Below, one piece after another: positions 53,195 through 61,754 of a stretch of DNA of 64,000 bases. The position numbers and the translations under genes are program-made. Source of the stretch: Marinithermofilum abyssi (GTDB lineage: Bacteria > Bacillota > Bacilli > Thermoactinomycetales > DSM-45169). The notes under the pieces were generated by a model, which saw nothing but the letters and a program-made list of their open reading frames with translations, made no database searches and was not told the origin of the DNA. The number at the start of each line of letters is the position of its first letter. Within the stretch, counting starts at the first letter, position 1. Location: positions 62,001 through 126,000 of the forward strand of contig NZ_BMHQ01000004.1 in assembly GCF_014641195.1 (NCBI RefSeq), in the 5' to 3' direction.

Positions 53195-54231
53195 TCTATC
53201 GGCTGGCATTGATCGGATTCGGCACCGTAGGTCAGGCACTGGCAGAAATCCTGCTGGACAAAGAGGAGCGTTTGAAGAAGGAAGAGGGGTTTGAAGCGGT
53301 AATCACCGCCGTTTCGGACAAATTTAAGGGGGCGCTGTATCATCCGGAAGGTCTCGATCTAAAACAGCTCCTGCAGGCAGCCAGGGAAGAAGGTACACTG
53401 GAAGCCTATCCCGATACACCGGGATTGGTCCGGGGTTGGGACAGCCTGACCGCGATCCGGGAGAGCAACGCAGATACCGTGGTGGAGGTCACCTATACCG
53501 ATGTGGAAACGGGTCAGCCCGCCATCGACCATCACCGTGCCGCTTTTGAGAGCGGGAAGCATGTGGTTACCACCAATAAAGGGCCGGTAGCCTCGGCCTA
53601 TTCCGATCTATCTCGCCTGGCGGAAGAAAAAGGGGTGCGGTGGGGATTTGAAGGGGCCGTGATGAGCGGGACGCCGTCCTTGCGCATGCCCCGGGTGGCC
53701 CTTGCCGGTAACGAGATCACCGCCGTTCGCGGAATCTTAAACGGAACGACAAATTATATTCTCAGCCAGATGGAGCTGGGCAAAACATTGGAAGAGGCGC
53801 TGCGGGAAGCGCAAGACAAGGGGTACGCAGAAGCCGATCCCACCAGCGACTTGGAAGGATACGACGTCTTGTACAAAGTGATGATTTTGGCAGAGGTGGT
53901 GATGGGGACACCGCTCAAAAGAGAAGAAATCGTTCGTCATGGAATCCGTAACCTGACCCTGGAGGATGTTCAACAGGCCCGGAGAGAGGGGAAACGGTGG
54001 AAGCTGCTGGGGGAAGTGAGACAGGGGAACGGACGCTTGACGGCTTCCGTCCAGCCTGTAGCTTTGCCGCTGTCCGATCCCCTGGCGGGGATTGATGGCG
54101 CGGTCAACGCTGTGACCTACGAATGCGACCTGGCCGGCCCGATAACCTTGGCGGGGGCGGGCGCCGGACCGATTGAGACGGGATTCTCCCTGTTGATCGA
54201 TCTGTTGAACCTGTCCAAAGGGCGGCCGTGA
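53191..54231 (+). CDS. hom: Homoserine dehydrogenase (short form)
   Basis: 346 residues: NAD(P)-binding GFGTVGQALAEILL, VVEVTYTDVETGQPAIDHHRAAFESGKHVVTTNKGPVA, and the catalytic-domain markers GILNGTTNYILSQME and GYAEADPTSDLEGYDVLYK. The C-terminal ACT domain is absent, so it lacks the usual threonine feedback site. It interconverts aspartate semialdehyde and homoserine. Placement in an ectoine degradation operon suggests it drains aspartate semialdehyde made from diaminobutyrate. Confidence 0.85.
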   Translation: MIYRLALIGFGTVGQALAEILLDKEERLKKEEGFEAVITAVSDKFKGALYHPEGLDLKQLLQAAREEGTLEAYPDTPGLVRGWDSLTAIRESNADTVVEVTYTDVETGQPAIDHHRAAFESGKHVVTTNKGPVASAYSDLSRLAEEKGVRWGFEGAVMSGTPSLRMPRVALAGNEITAVRGILNGTTNYILSQMELGKTLEEALREAQDKGYAEADPTSDLEGYDVLYKVMILAEVVMGTPLKREEIVRHGIRNLTLEDVQQARREGKRWKLLGEVRQGNGRLTASVQPVALPLSDPLAGIDGAVNAVTYECDLAGPITLAGAGAGPIETGFSLLIDLLNLSKGRP

Positions 54232-54249
54232 GAAAAGGAGGAATTAGGC

Positions 54250-55689
54250 GTGAAAGAAAGACGGGAGGTTGAAAAAAAGAGGTTTAGTTTGGAGCCATCG
54301 GTGAAAAGGATATATAAGATCGACGTCTGTGATCCGCAAGACGGCTCTCTTATCGCAAGAGTGCCGGGGATGAACGGGGAAGAAGTGGACGCGGCAGTGG
54401 AGCGGGCGCAAAAAGGGGTGCAGATTGCCCGTTCGTTGCCGAGCCATCGGCGGATGGCCATTTTGCGCAAAGCGGCGGACATCGTGGAGGAACGGGCGGA
54501 GTCTTTTGCGGTGACCATTGCCCGGGAGGGCAGTAAAACGATTCGGGAAGCCCGCAAAGAAGTGTTCCGTTGTGTGGAGACACTACGCATCAGTGCCGAG
54601 GAGGCGCGCCGGATCCGGGGGGAAACGATTCCCTTCGACCAAGCGGCAGGCAGTGAGCAGCGTGTGGGATATTACGTCCGTTTTCCCGTGGGACTGATCG
54701 CCGCTATCACGCCCTTTAACGATCCGCTCAACCTCGTGGCCCACAAGGTAGGTCCCGCCATTGCCGCCGGCAACGCCATCATCGTGAAACCGGCGAGTGT
54801 GACGCCGCTCAGTGCGTTGAAGTTGGCGGAAGTGATGAGAGAAGCAGGCTTACCCGACCTCGTCCTGACGGTGGTGACCGGCCACGGCCGGGAAATCGGT
54901 CAACGGCTGGTGCAGCATCCGGCCGTCCGCATGGTCTCCTTTACCGGAGGATGGGAAGCGGGGGAAGAGATCCACCGGCTGATGGGGTTGAAAAAGGTAA
55001 GCATGGAGCTGGGTTCCAACTCTCCGGCGATTGTCCTGTCCGATGCCGATCTCGATGAAGCCGTGGAATGTACCGTCTCCGGTGCGTTCTGGGCGGCGGG
55101 GCAAAACTGTCTCGGTGTACAGCGGATTTTTGTGGAAGAGAAGGTTTTTGAGAAGTTTGCGCAGATGTTTGTTCAACGAACTCTTCAGTATCGGGTCGGC
55201 GACAAATGTTCAGAAGAGACCGACATGGGTCCGCTGATCACGGAAAAAGAAGCCCGCCGGGTGGAGAGATGGGTGCAGGAAGCGGTGGATGCCGGGGCCC
55301 GGCTCCTTTGCGGAGGACGTCGGAACGGGGCTTACTACCACCCCACTGTGTTGACGAATGTGCCCGCCTATTGTAAGGTGGCACGGGAGGAAGTTTTTGG
55401 TCCGGTGGTCTCTTTGTTTCCCGTTTCCGGATTGGAAGAGGCGATCCAGCGCGCCAACGAGGTGGACTACGGCTTGCAAGCGGGTATTTTTACCCGGGAT
55501 GTACACCAGGCCTTTGAAGCCGTCCAACGCTTGGAGGCTGGCGGGGTGATGGTGAATGACAGCAGCGATTACCGGGTGGATGCCATGCCTTTTGGCGGTA
55601 TCAAAGGATCGGGCCTCGGCAGGGAAGGAGTTCCTTTTGCCGTACAGGAGATGACCGAGACCAAAGTCGTCTGTTTCCGCTTGGGATAG
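54250..55689 (+). CDS. Aldehyde dehydrogenase of the ectoine operon (DoeC-like)
   Basis: A 479-residue NAD(P)-dependent aldehyde dehydrogenase with VGLIAAITPFNDPLNLVAHKVGPAIAAGNAIIVKP, MELGSNSPAIVLSDADLDEAV, the catalytic Cys287 in AAGQNCLGVQRIF, and EVFGPVVSLFPV. In Halomonas the equivalent DoeC oxidises aspartate semialdehyde to aspartate, and some clusters carry a succinate-semialdehyde enzyme; which applies here cannot be told. GTG 54250 follows AAAAGGAGG. A hairpin separates it from ehuB. Confidence 0.8.
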   Translation: MKERREVEKKRFSLEPSVKRIYKIDVCDPQDGSLIARVPGMNGEEVDAAVERAQKGVQIARSLPSHRRMAILRKAADIVEERAESFAVTIAREGSKTIREARKEVFRCVETLRISAEEARRIRGETIPFDQAAGSEQRVGYYVRFPVGLIAAITPFNDPLNLVAHKVGPAIAAGNAIIVKPASVTPLSALKLAEVMREAGLPDLVLTVVTGHGREIGQRLVQHPAVRMVSFTGGWEAGEEIHRLMGLKKVSMELGSNSPAIVLSDADLDEAVECTVSGAFWAAGQNCLGVQRIFVEEKVFEKFAQMFVQRTLQYRVGDKCSEETDMGPLITEKEARRVERWVQEAVDAGARLLCGGRRNGAYYHPTVLTNVPAYCKVAREEVFGPVVSLFPVSGLEEAIQRANEVDYGLQAGIFTRDVHQAFEAVQRLEAGGVMVNDSSDYRVDAMPFGGIKGSGLGREGVPFAVQEMTETKVVCFRLG

Positions 55690-55704
55690 ACGAAATTTTC
55701 CCAT

Positions 55705-55731
55705 TTGGCAGGAAAATCGACTTCCTGCCAA
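55705..55731 (+). terminator. Intercistronic hairpin before ehuB
   Basis: TTGGCAGGAA (55705-55714) pairs perfectly with TTCCTGCCAA (55722-55731) around seven bases. Only a weak T-rich tail follows, so partial termination or a processing/stabilising role to raise ehuB mRNA is likely. Confidence 0.6.
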
Positions 55732-55754
55732 TAATTTCTCTCTTAAGGGGGTAG

Positions 55755-56636
55755 ATGAAGATTTTTAAGAAAATGTTGACGTTGACTCTTATGATTGCTC
55801 TGGTAGCCTCGATTACAGGGTGCGGAAACCTGCAATTGTCATCATCTAATCAATCGGCATTGCAGAAAGCCAAGGATGAGGGAGTCGTCACCATCGGTTT
55901 TGCCAACGAAAAGCCCTATGCCTATAAGGAGAACGGCAAAGTGACCGGGGAAGCGGTCGAAGTAGCCAAAGCCGTTTTCAAAAAGTTAGGAATTAAAAAG
56001 GTGAAACCGGTGCTGACAGACTTCGGCTCCTTGATTCCCGGACTGAAAGCGGGCCGGTTTGACGTGATCACCGCCGGTATGTACATAACACCGGAACGGT
56101 GCAAAGAAGTGGCCTTCGCCAATCCGGAGTACAGCATCGGTGAATCCCTGGCAGTCAAGAAAGGCAATCCGAAAAACCTTCACAGCTACGAGGATGTCGC
56201 AAAAAATCCACAAGTGAAAATCGGGGTGATGAAAGGGGCGATCGAAGAGTCCTACATGAAAGATGCGGGAGTGAAAGAAAGCCAGATCATCATCGTTCCT
56301 GATCAGCCTTCCGCTGTGGCTGCGCTGGAAGCAGGCCGAGTCGACGGGATTACCATGACCGGACCTTCCCTTCGGGCCGTGCTGGACTCTGCCAAAGCCG
56401 AAGGCGTGGAAGAAGTGAAAGATTTCAAACAACCGAAAGTCGACGGCAAAGAAGTCCGCGGTTACGGTGCGGCAGCCTTCCGGGTGGAAGACAAGGACTT
56501 TCAAAAAGCCTTTACTAAAGAATTGGAAAAAATGAAGGATTCCGGAGAGTTGTACAAAACCTTAAAGCCCTTTGGATTTACCAAGGAAGACCTCCCGGGG
56601 GACTACACCGCCGAAGAGCTTTGTAAGAAACAATAA
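55755..56636 (+). CDS. ehuB: Ectoine/hydroxyectoine-binding lipoprotein EhuB
   Basis: A 293-residue type II solute-binding protein (amino-acid class). The signal peptide has lipobox SITGC with the lipidated Cys23. The mature part reads VVTIGFANEKPYAYKENGKVTGEAVEVAKAVFKKLGI, GLKAGRFDVITAGMYITPERCKEVAFANPEY and VAALEAGRVDGITMTGPSL, the EhuB pattern. It captures ectoines outside the membrane for the EhuCD-EhuA importer. AAGGGGG lies four bases before the ATG. Confidence 0.92.
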   Translation: MKIFKKMLTLTLMIALVASITGCGNLQLSSSNQSALQKAKDEGVVTIGFANEKPYAYKENGKVTGEAVEVAKAVFKKLGIKKVKPVLTDFGSLIPGLKAGRFDVITAGMYITPERCKEVAFANPEYSIGESLAVKKGNPKNLHSYEDVAKNPQVKIGVMKGAIEESYMKDAGVKESQIIIVPDQPSAVAALEAGRVDGITMTGPSLRAVLDSAKAEGVEEVKDFKQPKVDGKEVRGYGAAAFRVEDKDFQKAFTKELEKMKDSGELYKTLKPFGFTKEDLPGDYTAEELCKKQ

Positions 56637-56644
56637 CGGATAAA

Positions 56645-56670
56645 AGGTCCGGGGATGTTCCTTCGGACCT
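56645..56670 (+). promoter_or_regulatory. Hairpin enclosing the ehuC start codon
   Basis: AGGTCCG (56645-56651) pairs with CGGACCT (56664-56670); the ATG at 56655 lies in the loop and the AAGG ribosome site in the stem. It could dampen ehuC translation relative to ehuB. Confidence 0.4.
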
Positions 56671-57359
56671 CTCTGTACTACCAAGCATTTGACGGGGGAG
56701 TGATACCGATCAGTGTCTATGCACAGATCTTCCCTCAGCTATTAGAGGGAGCATTTGTCACCATACAATTGTTGATTCTATCAGCCATCCTGGGTTTTCT
56801 CCTCTCCTTCCTCGGCGGAATCGGCCGCTTGTCCCGTATAGATCCGATCCGTTGGATCTCCGGATTTTTTGTGGAATTTTTACGGGGTACCTCGCTGCTG
56901 GTGCAATTGTTTTGGCTGTTTTACGCGCTGCCGCTCTTGGGGATCAAGTTGGCACCGGGTCTCGCCGGAATCTTGGCGCTAAGTCTGAACTATGGTGCGT
57001 ACGGGTCGGAAGTGGTCCGCGGCGCCATCCAATCCATCCCCAAAGGGCAGACGGAGGCGGCCATCGCCTTGAACATGACGCCCCGTCAACAGATGTGGCA
57101 TGTGATTTTGCCTCAGGCTTTCCGTACCATGCTGCCTTCCTTCGGCAACCTGTTCATTGAATTGTTAAAAGGAACCGCACTGGTATCCCTGATTACTATT
57201 CCGGATATGACGTTTGAAGCTTCAGCAATGCGTACCAACATTGAAGCTAACACACCGGAGATTTTCACCTTGTTGCTCTTGATGTATTTCGTCATCGGTT
57301 ATCCTCTCACATTGGCGACGCGGTGGTTGGAACGCAGATTTTCCGTAGGGAGGTTATAA
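56655..57359 (+). CDS. ehuC: Ectoine ABC importer permease EhuC
   Basis: A 234-residue His/Glu/Gln/opine-class permease with five hydrophobic segments and the EAA loop GQTEAAIALNMTPRQQMWHVILPQAFRTMLPSFGN. It pairs with EhuD in the membrane. ATG 56655 gives 15 extra residues; GTG 56700 (IPISVYAQIFPQLLEGAFVTIQL) fits the family start but its GGGGGA abuts the codon. Either is possible. Confidence 0.9.
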   Translation: MFLRTSLYYQAFDGGVIPISVYAQIFPQLLEGAFVTIQLLILSAILGFLLSFLGGIGRLSRIDPIRWISGFFVEFLRGTSLLVQLFWLFYALPLLGIKLAPGLAGILALSLNYGAYGSEVVRGAIQSIPKGQTEAAIALNMTPRQQMWHVILPQAFRTMLPSFGNLFIELLKGTALVSLITIPDMTFEASAMRTNIEANTPEIFTLLLLMYFVIGYPLTLATRWLERRFSVGRL

Positions 57360-57362
57360 CCG

Positions 57363-58040
57363 ATGTGGTCTTGGGATTTTACATTCAAGATATTGCCGCA
57401 ATTGTTGGATACACTGTGGATTACCATTTCGGCCACCATCGCGGCTTTTGCCGTTGCGATGATCGGTGGATTGATTTTGGCTTTTGCCAGAAGGTCCACT
57501 TTTCGGCTTTTGTCCTGGGTGACGTACGCGTTCATTGAGTTTATCCGTACCACCCCGCCGTTGGTACAGCTTTATGTCATCTTTTATGTATTGCCGAGAT
57601 ACGGGCTGTCCCTATCCCCTTTCACTGCCGGAGTGATCGGGTTGGGTATTCATTACAGCACCTATCTGTCCGAAGTATACCGGGCGGGAATCGATTCCGT
57701 TCCCCGAGGACAATGGGAAGCGGCTACCGCGCTGAACTTTTCTCCGCTGCAAAAGTGGAAGACGATCATTCTGCCCCAGGCGATCCGGCCGGTCGTTCCT
57801 GTCATGGGCAATTACCTCATCGTCATGTTAAAGGAAACACCCATGCTGTCCGCGATCACCTTGGTAGAGCTGTTGGGGCGGGCGCAGATCATCGGGTCCA
57901 ACACCTTCCGTTATCTGGAGCCGATCACCTTGGTCGGGTTGTTCTTTTTGGTACTGAGTTATTCAGCCTCCCGCTTGGTGATACGGTTGGAAAAAAGAAT
58001 GAATATCAACCATCATGGGAAGATGGATGCGGCGGCTTAA
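57363..58040 (+). CDS. ehuD: Ectoine ABC importer permease EhuD
   Basis: 225 residues, the second permease: five hydrophobic segments, FIEFIRTTPPLVQLYVIFYVLPRYGL, and the EAA loop GQWEAATALNFSPLQKWKTIILPQAIRPVVPVMGN. It starts four bases after ehuC, so translation is coupled. Confidence 0.92.
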   Translation: MWSWDFTFKILPQLLDTLWITISATIAAFAVAMIGGLILAFARRSTFRLLSWVTYAFIEFIRTTPPLVQLYVIFYVLPRYGLSLSPFTAGVIGLGIHYSTYLSEVYRAGIDSVPRGQWEAATALNFSPLQKWKTIILPQAIRPVVPVMGNYLIVMLKETPMLSAITLVELLGRAQIIGSNTFRYLEPITLVGLFFLVLSYSASRLVIRLEKRMNINHHGKMDAAA

Positions 58041-58083
58041 AAGGAACAGGGTCGGTCATCTTATATCGAAAGGAAGTGAACGT

Positions 58084-58932
58084 GTGAGTGAAATGACAGA
58101 GAACAATCATGTCGCTGTGGCAGAGGCACCTCAAAGCAATCAGGAGCAAACGGAGCCCATCGTCCGTTACCGGAAGGTAAGCAAATCTTTCGGGGACAAC
58201 CAGGTGCTGAAAGAAGTGGATTTCGATTTGTATCCCGGGGAGCGGGTGGCGGTGATCGGGCCCAGCGGCTCGGGGAAAACCACCATGGCCCGCCTGCTGA
58301 TGACTTTGGAAAAACCCACTTCCGGTACGATTGAAGTGGACGGGCGGCAGTTGTGGCACAAAGAAGTAAAAGGGAAGCTGGTTCCTGCCGATGAAAAGCA
58401 CCTGCATGAAGTACGGGGCGATATCGGGATGGTGTTTCAACATTTTCACCTGTTCCCCCATATGAATATCTTGAAAAATGTCTCCGTGGCACCCATCAAG
58501 GTATTGGGCCTGTCCAAAGAGGAAGCCGAGGAACGGGCCAAAACGATGCTGGATAAAGTGGGTATGTCCGACAAGCTGGAGGCTTATCCCGCCAACCTGT
58601 CCGGGGGTCAGCAGCAACGGGTGGCCATCGCCCGGGCGTTGGTGATGCGCCCCAAGGTGATGCTGTTTGATGAGCCCACCTCGGCACTGGACCCTGAACT
58701 GGTGGGGGAAGTGCTCGATGTGATCAAGGAGATCGCCGCCGAGGGGGAAATGGCGATGATGCTGATCACCCACGAGATGAGCTTCGCCCGGGATGTGGCT
58801 GACCGGATCGTCTTCTTCGACGAAGGACGCATTATCGAACAGGGGCGGCCGGAACAAATCTTTACGGCGCCCAAAACGGACCGCTTACAAGAATTTTTGA
58901 AGCGGTTTGAGTTGAACGGTTCGTCTTCCTGA
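58084..58932 (+). CDS. ehuA: Ectoine ABC importer ATPase EhuA
   Basis: 282 residues: Walker A GPSGSGKTT with Lys65, the Q-loop MVFQHFHLFPHMNIL, signature LSGGQQQRVAIARAL, Walker B VMLFDEPTSALDP and the switch His in LLITHEMSFARDVADR. GTG 58084 follows AAAGGAAGTGA; a 23-codon upstream extension has no support. The gene order B-C-D-A differs from the A-B-C-D order known from Sinorhizobium. A terminator follows nine bases after the stop. Confidence 0.93.
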   Translation: MSEMTENNHVAVAEAPQSNQEQTEPIVRYRKVSKSFGDNQVLKEVDFDLYPGERVAVIGPSGSGKTTMARLLMTLEKPTSGTIEVDGRQLWHKEVKGKLVPADEKHLHEVRGDIGMVFQHFHLFPHMNILKNVSVAPIKVLGLSKEEAEERAKTMLDKVGMSDKLEAYPANLSGGQQQRVAIARALVMRPKVMLFDEPTSALDPELVGEVLDVIKEIAAEGEMAMMLITHEMSFARDVADRIVFFDEGRIIEQGRPEQIFTAPKTDRLQEFLKRFELNGSSS

Positions 58933-58940
58933 CTACAGAA

Positions 58941-58969
58941 GCTGTCCACCATAGGTGGACGGCTTTTTT
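58941..58969 (+). terminator. Terminator of the ectoine catabolism/uptake operon
   Basis: GCTGTCCACC (58941-58950), loop ATA, GGTGGACGGC (58954-58963, one G-U pair), then six T residues. Confidence 0.93.
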
Positions 58970-59151
58970 GATGAAAACAGAAGGGGAATTCTGCGTTTCC
59001 TGAGAATCAGGTTAATGGGATGATGCGATGGCTTTTTGCGCCACCGGATTGAAGCGGGGTGCCCATGCTGATACAAAGTTTGGTTGAAGGCGAACAAGAG
59101 AAAAAACAGATTGAAAAATATAAATATTTTAAACAAAGGAGTGAACGCATC

Positions 59152-60000
59152 GTGAAAATCTACATATCCGCCGACATGGAAGGCATTAGCGGCGTAGCGA
59201 CCCAGATGCAGCTGAAAAAGGAGAGCGAGTATCAGCGGTTTCGGCATTTGATGACGGCCGATGTCAACGCGGCGATCGAGGGAGCCTTTGAAGGGGGAGC
59301 CACCGAGGTGGTCGTGTGCGACGGACACGGCAATATGTCCAACATTTTAATCGAAGAGTTGGATCCCCGGGCAGAACTGATTTCCGGCAATAACCGGGTG
59401 ATGTGCCAGCTGGAAGGGCTGGATGATTCCTTTGACGGACTTTTTCTGGTCGGCTATCACGGCCGGGAAGGCGGCTCGGAACGGGGGGTGCTCAACCATA
59501 CACTGGCAGGGGGATGCATCCAGGAGATTCGTTGGAACGGATGTCCGATGGGTGAAGCGGAAATCAATGCCACAGTGGCGGGTTTTTACGGGGTGCCGGC
59601 TCTGTTGGTGACGGGAGATGATGTCGTCGCCGAAGAGGCGGGGCGTTTGATACCCGGGATTGAGACAGCAGTGGTGAAAGCCGGCGTGGACCGGTTTGCA
59701 GCCCGTCTGATGCCCCCGCAAAAGGCCCGGTCCCTGATCAGGGAAAAAGCATCCGCGGCGTTGCAAAAGCGGGAGAAGATTAGTCCTCTGGCCGGCGAAG
59801 TTCCCGTGACCGTGGATATGGATTTCAGCTCGACCAACCAAGCGCTGATGACTACGACCATGCCGGGAGTGGAATTAATTCGGCCCAAAACGATCCGATT
59901 TACTGCCGGAGATTGTGTCACCGCCTATAAGTGGATGTGGGCGGCGATCATTATCGGGATGGCAGCATCACAGGGTGTACTTGGAAATGTCAACGCGTAA
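59152..60000 (+). CDS. M55 family peptidase (DppA-like D-aminopeptidase)
   Basis: 282 residues with M55 features: KIYISADMEGISGVATQMQ (zinc ligands Asp8 and Glu10), VVVCDGHGNMSNILIEEL, LFLVGYHGREGGSERGVLNHTLAGGCIQEIRWNG and GEAEINATVAGFYGVPALLVTGDD. DppA forms a decameric zinc D-aminopeptidase in Bacillus. GTG 59152 lies seven bases after AAAGGAGTGA. It is 183 bases beyond the ectoine-operon terminator, so it is a separate unit. Confidence 0.88.
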   Translation: MKIYISADMEGISGVATQMQLKKESEYQRFRHLMTADVNAAIEGAFEGGATEVVVCDGHGNMSNILIEELDPRAELISGNNRVMCQLEGLDDSFDGLFLVGYHGREGGSERGVLNHTLAGGCIQEIRWNGCPMGEAEINATVAGFYGVPALLVTGDDVVAEEAGRLIPGIETAVVKAGVDRFAARLMPPQKARSLIREKASAALQKREKISPLAGEVPVTVDMDFSSTNQALMTTTMPGVELIRPKTIRFTAGDCVTAYKWMWAAIIIGMAASQGVLGNVNA

Positions 60001-60177
60001 TCGAGCTGGAATGTCCGGTGACGGTGCCGCGGGGAAATGGGTGGAGGCGGTGAAGCGCGGGCCGAGTTCCACTCTGGGTTGGGAAAATCTCATTTTGAAG
60101 TCTGGTAGATCGTAGACCTCCTGCCATATCTGACGAAATAAGGGCGCCTGGTTGATGGCCTAACAGAGGAGGAAAAC

Positions 60178-60675
60178 ATGGGCATCCGCCAAATGCGCGA
60201 AGCTGATGCGGGAGCGTTTTTTAATCTGAAAAAACGGCTCGATGACGAGACCTCGTTTATGCTGTTCGAACCGGGGGAACGAAAGGAACCCATTGAAGAA
60301 ATTCGGAATAAGGTACGGGAAGTATTGAGACGAGACAATCATATGATATGGGTGGTGGAAAAGCCGGAAGGTCTGGTGGGTTATTTGGAAGCCGTGGGAG
60401 GTCGTGTGCGTCGCAACCGTCATTCCACTTACTTAGTGGCGGGTATTCTCCAAGCGTGGACAGGAAAGGGATTGGGGACGCAAATGTTTACTGTCATGGA
60501 GGAGTGGGCACGGCAAAAAGGAATCCACCGGTTGGAATTGACCGTGATGACTCATAACCGTGCGGGCATTGCACTCTATCGGAAAATGGGCTTTGAAGAA
60601 GAAGGGGTCAAGCGGCACTCGCTCCGAGTGGCAGGCCGGTATGTGGATGAATATCTGATGGCCAAACTGCTTTAG
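60178..60675 (+). CDS. GNAT family N-acetyltransferase
   Basis: 165 residues with the acetyl-CoA fold: IRQMREADAGAFFNLKKRLDDETSFMLFEPGER at the start, GILQAWTGKGLGTQMFTVMEEWARQKGIHRLELTVMTHNRAGIALYRKMGFEEEG. The FM-x-EPGER start is common among RimJ/RimL-like or antibiotic-type acetyltransferases of Bacilli; substrate unknown. AGGAGG precedes the ATG. Confidence 0.88.
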   Translation: MGIRQMREADAGAFFNLKKRLDDETSFMLFEPGERKEPIEEIRNKVREVLRRDNHMIWVVEKPEGLVGYLEAVGGRVRRNRHSTYLVAGILQAWTGKGLGTQMFTVMEEWARQKGIHRLELTVMTHNRAGIALYRKMGFEEEGVKRHSLRVAGRYVDEYLMAKLL

Positions 60676-60713
60676 GTATGAAAAAAGATCCATTAAAAAT
60701 TGGAGGATTATTT

Positions 60714-61137
60714 ATGTTCAAAGAATCTGGTTCCTTCCTGTTGGATGTATGATCGAAGGATGTACCAAGGTCGTTGGAGTTTTACCGAGATACACTGAGC
60801 GGTACACTTCTGCATTATGACGAACATGGGACGGTTTTTTATGGTGCAGATCGGTCCCGCTATCGTGATGGTTGGAAATCTAGCGGCGAATTTGGAAGGT
60901 GAGCATGCAATCTCCCCTGAAAGAAGGACATACTTGCACAATAATCGATGGGGAGTTGGAATGACACCATTCTTAAAAGATGTCGTAGAGGATATGGATA
61001 CGTTTTACCATAAACTGAAGGAAAAAGGGGTTACGATTTCTGAACCAGTACATACCACAAGTTACGGCTGGAAGATGTTTGGAGTGGAAGACCCGGATGG
61101 TTATGTGTTGATGTTTGCCAATCAAGAGGTTGAATAA
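60714..61137 (+). pseudogene. Broken VOC/glyoxalase-family gene
   Basis: A well-placed TTGGAGGA leads to ATG 60714. The frame reads MFKESGSFLLDV, then TGA, then SKDVPRSLEFYRDTLSGTLLHYDEHGTVF, and the rest of the domain (QIGPAIVMVGNLAANLEGEH, DMDTFYHKLKEKGVTI, WKMFGVEDPDGYVLMFANQ) follows across a T-rich homopolymer near 60836-60840 where the frame appears to shift. The C-terminal 100 codons remain open from an internal ATG at about 60817. One stop plus one likely frameshift make it a probable pseudogene; the homopolymer could also be a sequencing artefact. Confidence 0.65.
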
Positions 61138-61292
61138 TGGCTAAAAGCTCCTCTCAGGGGCAGGAACCACCGAATCTCAAGCAGGGTAAGGGCTTCGTGG
61201 TTTTATTGTAGCGGGAATGAGTGTAGGTAGCCAACGGGCTTTGTCATTTGATTATTTAAACCGATTTTTCTCAAAGGAGAGGAGGAAATCAC

Positions 61293-61568
61293 TTGAAATG
61301 GAAGGAAAAACAGATCGATCAAGGGTTAAAGTCGCTTACAGGGTGGGTTAAGGAAAACCAAACCATTGTCAAGGTTTTTTCTTTTCCCGCTTACATGGAT
61401 GGTATTCGGTTTGTACAAAAGGTGGCCGAAGAAGCGGAGAAACGGAACCATCACCCGGACATTCTCATCGAATACCGTAAAGTGACACTTCGCTTAACCA
61501 CACATGATGAGGCTGGGCTGACCGAAAAAGACTTTAACCTGGCCAGTCGGTTGGACACCCTCGTTTAA
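61293..61568 (+). CDS. Pterin-4a-carbinolamine dehydratase
   Basis: A 91-residue protein with the PCD/DCoH motif EEAEKRNHHPDILIEYRKVTLRLTTHDEAGLTEKDFNLASRLD, which holds the catalytic His residues. It recycles 4a-hydroxytetrahydropterin or acts in molybdopterin-linked roles. No aromatic amino-acid hydroxylase is visible beside it. TTG 61293 follows GGAGAGGAGG. Confidence 0.92.
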   Translation: MKWKEKQIDQGLKSLTGWVKENQTIVKVFSFPAYMDGIRFVQKVAEEAEKRNHHPDILIEYRKVTLRLTTHDEAGLTEKDFNLASRLDTLV

Positions 61569-61628
61569 TCACCGGATAAACCTGAAGGGATTGGACGCTT
61601 TTTCTGTTAAACCATCGACATACTGTCA

Positions 61629-61659
61629 AAAGCCGTCCCAAAACGGGGTGGCTTTCTTC
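61629..61659 (+). terminator. Terminator after the pterin dehydratase gene
   Basis: AAAGCCGTCCC (61629-61639) pairs with GGGGTGGCTTT (61645-61655, two G-U pairs) before a pyrimidine-rich tail. Confidence 0.7.
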
Positions 61660-61754
61660 ACTTTATTTCGCCATAGTGGGTTCCTCCATTACCCATACGA
61701 ATGATAGAGTTGGAATCGAGCAGGGGACAAAAATAGAAAAAGGGGAGTTTGTTT

